DNA from: Ilyomonas sp965199905
GTDB lineage: Bacteria; Bacteroidota; Bacteroidia; Chitinophagales; Chitinophagaceae
DNA length: 64,000 nucleotides
Reading direction: 5' to 3'
Assembly (NCBI GenBank): GCA_965199905.1
Contig: OZ241366.1
Location: forward strand, 310,001-374,000
In this document: positions 62,260-64,000 of the stretch, one piece after another
Layout of the letters: every line of letters starts with the position of its first letter
Numbering within the stretch: the stretch's first letter is position 1
The notes under the pieces: generated by a model
Told to the model about the DNA's origin: nothing
Database searches by the model: none
Seen by the model: only the letters and a program-made list of their open reading frames with translations
Program-made: the position numbers and the translations under genes

Positions 62260-63276
62260 TTATGCACATTTTCGGACATAGTTTTTCTCATACATTCGTT
62301 CATCTCTTACCACTGCAAATACGCGGTGAACGAGCTTGTTTCTGACGGCGTTGATGACGCTCATTTTGTTTTTCCCATCCTTTACTTTTCGTTCATAATA
62401 TTGTTTTATGTCAAGGTCGTTTTGAATAGCAGACATAGCGCACAGGTGCAGCAGCTTCTTCAGTTTTTTGTTGGCAAAAGGACTGACTGTTGGTTTGTAA
62501 CGTACACTGGTTCCCGAGCTTTTGTCGAAGGGTACCACTCCGCAGTAGCAAGCGAGTTGCTTTGCATTATCAAAAGCTGTAAAGCCTTTGCTGTACACCA
62601 GCAGCGCTACTGCCGTCACAGGTCCGATGCCTTTGATAGATGTAACCCGTTTTACTTTGTCGTTCAACTCTTCATCCTGCTGCACCGTTTTAGTAATTAA
62701 TGCTTCAATGGCTGTTTTGCTTTTTTGCAATGCAGTGAGTGCAGGCTTCTGCAGCTTCTCCATCAGCCGCGCTTCATGAGTGCATCCACATTCTTTCAGT
62801 TCATTGACCGGAACGCTCAGGTGAGTGATAGAAGTAATGATCCTGTCCCGCTGAGCAACCAAGTTCTTAATGCGTTCAATGCTTGTATCTACCGGCTTCC
62901 ACAGTTTTACACGGTCCTGGTAGCGAAGGGCATACCACGCAATTTTTACTGAAGCCGCTTTATCGTCACTGCCTCTTTCAAAGCCGCCTGCTTTCTTGAT
63001 ACGCAGTGGCATTTCTACCCAAAGCATTGCATTATCAGTTACCAGGTGATGTATCAGACCGGTGTTGTAAATGCCGGTGTACTCCATACAGAAAAGCGTT
63101 TCATCATTATTATATACTCCGTGCTGCTGTAGCCATTGCTGCATTTTTGTGTAACCTTCCGGCTTCTGGCAAAACTGCTGGTGAATGACTTCAGCCGGAT
63201 GATCTGACCGGATAAGGGCAGCATCAAACCATGTTTTAGAGATGTCGATACCGACAAAGTTTTTTACCTTGCTCAT
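62260..63276 (-). CDS. IS110-family transposase (intact)
   Basis: 338 aa, full length. DEDD domain: VGIDISKTWFDAAL (Asp10), LFCMEYTGIYN (Glu), and GSDDKAASVKIAWYAL (Asp pair). Linker helices, then the C-terminal domain SIKGIGPVTAVALLVYSKG and VPFDKSSGTSVRYKPTV with the catalytic Ser, and a Cys- and Arg-rich end. Distantly related to the interrupted copy at 55476. It should cut and join DNA guided by its own bridge RNA. Confidence 0.92.
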   Translation of the reverse strand: MSKVKNFVGIDISKTWFDAALIRSDHPAEVIHQQFCQKPEGYTKMQQWLQQHGVYNNDETLFCMEYTGIYNTGLIHHLVTDNAMLWVEMPLRIKKAGGFERGSDDKAASVKIAWYALRYQDRVKLWKPVDTSIERIKNLVAQRDRIITSITHLSVPVNELKECGCTHEARLMEKLQKPALTALQKSKTAIEALITKTVQQDEELNDKVKRVTSIKGIGPVTAVALLVYSKGFTAFDNAKQLACYCGVVPFDKSSGTSVRYKPTVSPFANKKLKKLLHLCAMSAIQNDLDIKQYYERKVKDGKNKMSVINAVRNKLVHRVFAVVRDERMYEKNYVRKCA

Positions 63277-63471
63277 GCTTTTGGATTTAAAAAAGTAAAT
63301 AGATCAACCTGTTTTTGAACGGATCAAGACCTTAATAATGGGACTGCTATTCCCTATTTTCTATTTGATTCCCTGTTCAAAAAAGCCAGCATAAGATTAG
63401 AACTTATGATAGACCTGAAAGTCTTGTGGGGCGATAATTCGCTTATGCCGGCAGGTTGGTTTATGCACATT
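62261..63471 (-). mobile_element. IS110-family element inserted in attC-like site R5
   Basis: TATGCACATT occurs at 62261-62270 and 63462-63471, framing about 1.2 kb with an intact IS110 transposase. The non-coding part upstream of the gene (63277-63461) is about 185 bp and is the expected place for a bridge RNA. No terminal inverted repeats, as usual for the IS110 group. Confidence 0.55.
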
Positions 63472-63716
63472 ATAGTGTGAATTCACAAAAGAAAAAAGTA
63501 ACAAAAAAGAAAAGGTAGTAATAGTAGTAGCTTTCTTTTGCTATAGTTTCAATGCAAATCTAAAGGTGGGGCTGGACGTTGGAGCAATCGGCAGCATATC
63601 GCTATTCAGCTTTAGTTTGGGCTTGACGATTGCTATTTGGCTTTTTGTTGTTATCTTCAACAAAAGTTTTTCAACTGAACTTCGGTTGCTGGGCGGACGT
63701 TTTTCTATCCTCCCAC
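63472..63716. other. Residual cassette/site DNA right of the IS
   Basis: 245 bp between the presumed IS end and the right arm of R5. A 65-codon ORF (63566-63763) with a hydrophobic core (SFSLGLTIAIWLFVVIF) runs across the recombination junction, so it is probably not a real gene. It may be the centre of the attC palindrome plus extra DNA. Confidence 0.4.
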
Positions 63717-63744
63717 CATCGGCAATACTTGGCTCGTTATGTGC
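63717..63744 (+). repeat. attC-like site R5, right arm
   Basis: CATCGGCAATACTTGGCTCG followed by the core TTATGTGC. Complement of the left arm at 62195-62212. Confidence 0.6.
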
Positions 63745-63909
63745 AACCTGTGACTTTATGTAATCAGCATTTCTTTGCTCCGTTTTAGTATTGGTTAGTT
63801 TGTTCAGGTTGACAGGGCTAAGCAGGTTGCTGCGACAGCAAAGCAATTATGTTTTGTGTGGCTTTTGGCAGGCAGCGTTTAGGTTGATACAATCAGGTCT
63901 GCACATAAC
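63737..63909 (+). repeat. Non-coding spacer cassette body (main type)
   Basis: 173 bp, perfect end match GTTATGTGC / GCACATAAC. Inverted relative to, and almost the same as, the copy at 3051-3223. Confidence 0.6.
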
Positions 63910-64000
63910 ATGGGGTTTTGTGTCAGCACGGCTGACTTTGCGCGTCAGCTGCTTCACCTCTCCTTTGGGCTCCGGTTCTCAGCCCGACATTTCTCTGCTA
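63901..64000 (+). repeat. attC-like site R6, long type, cut by window edge
   Basis: GCACATAACATGGGGTTTTG and on to the end. It matches the reverse complement of 2960-3058, including TGACTTTGCGCGTCAGCTGC. Confidence 0.65.

Noticed and set aside
62254..62700. 148-codon ORF on the plus strand
   Set aside because: Shadow of the IS110 transposase on the minus strand.
63566..63763. 65-codon ORF with a hydrophobic segment
   Set aside because: It runs through the attC-like right arm and the GTT junction into the next cassette, which a real cassette gene would not do.

Overview
The window looks like a chromosomal segment from a Bacteroidota bacterium, most likely family Chitinophagaceae. The evidence is an Oar-type TonB-dependent receptor, T9SS type A C-terminal sorting domains on delta-60 repeat proteins, a LytS/LytTR two-component pair, BshA, a fused RibBA, and promoter-like TAnnTTTG boxes in place of sigma-70 signals. 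No rRNA, tRNA or CRISPR array was seen.

The layout has three parts. (1) 1-5688 is an accessory array of small cassettes. (2) About 5.8-59.1 kb is mostly ordinary chromosome. In order it holds secreted delta-60 proteins; a LiaF-like/DUF4288/histidine kinase/LytTR operon; an RsmI-like methylase and BshA; hisF-hisIE followed by a TlpA-type thioredoxin; an epimerase, RidA, TsaB, an ArsR-like regulator and an MBL-rhodanese enzyme; a dicarboxylate symporter, enoyl-CoA hydratase, MnmA, PyrE and a Nudix hydrolase; a trehalose synthase/phosphatase fusion; a degenerate arginase-family protein; a leftward block YdeI-like/DUF423/AroK/acyl-CoA dehydrogenase/RibBA; the TonB receptor; a Gfo/Idh oxidoreductase with a polyprenyl-phosphate sugar transferase; an M1 peptidase, FkbM methyltransferase, IspD and aldo/keto reductase; a TolC/ABC ATPase pair; an IS110 element with an in-frame stop; and an MBL hydrolase. 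(3) 59.6-64.0 kb is a second cassette array, running rightward to the edge of the window.

The most interesting part is the pair of arrays. Fourteen large imperfect palindromes (88-204 bp, plus one split by an IS and one cut by the window edge) behave like integron attC sites. Each has an AAC...GTT outer core, and each cassette carries its own matched 8-10 bp terminal inverted repeat (for example TTGTAAGCC at one end and GGCTTACAA at the other), as expected if the cassettes excise as circles. Genes fill their cassettes tightly, with stop codons 3-18 bp from the site. Gene cassettes alternate with a repeated non-coding cassette of about 165 bp. The arrays point away from each other, and each begins at the same 105-bp head sequence, which ends in a full Bacteroidota promoter (TTTG-N19-TATATTTG) whose last G is the recombination base. 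This looks like a duplicated attI/Pc head. No integrase gene is in the window. An intact IS110-family element has landed inside one attC-like palindrome.

Other structure includes a five-copy dispersed repeat, two inverted pairs of which bracket the arginase-like gene and the TolC/ABC pair; two genes broken at homopolymer runs; and an arginase-family protein that has lost five of six metal ligands.
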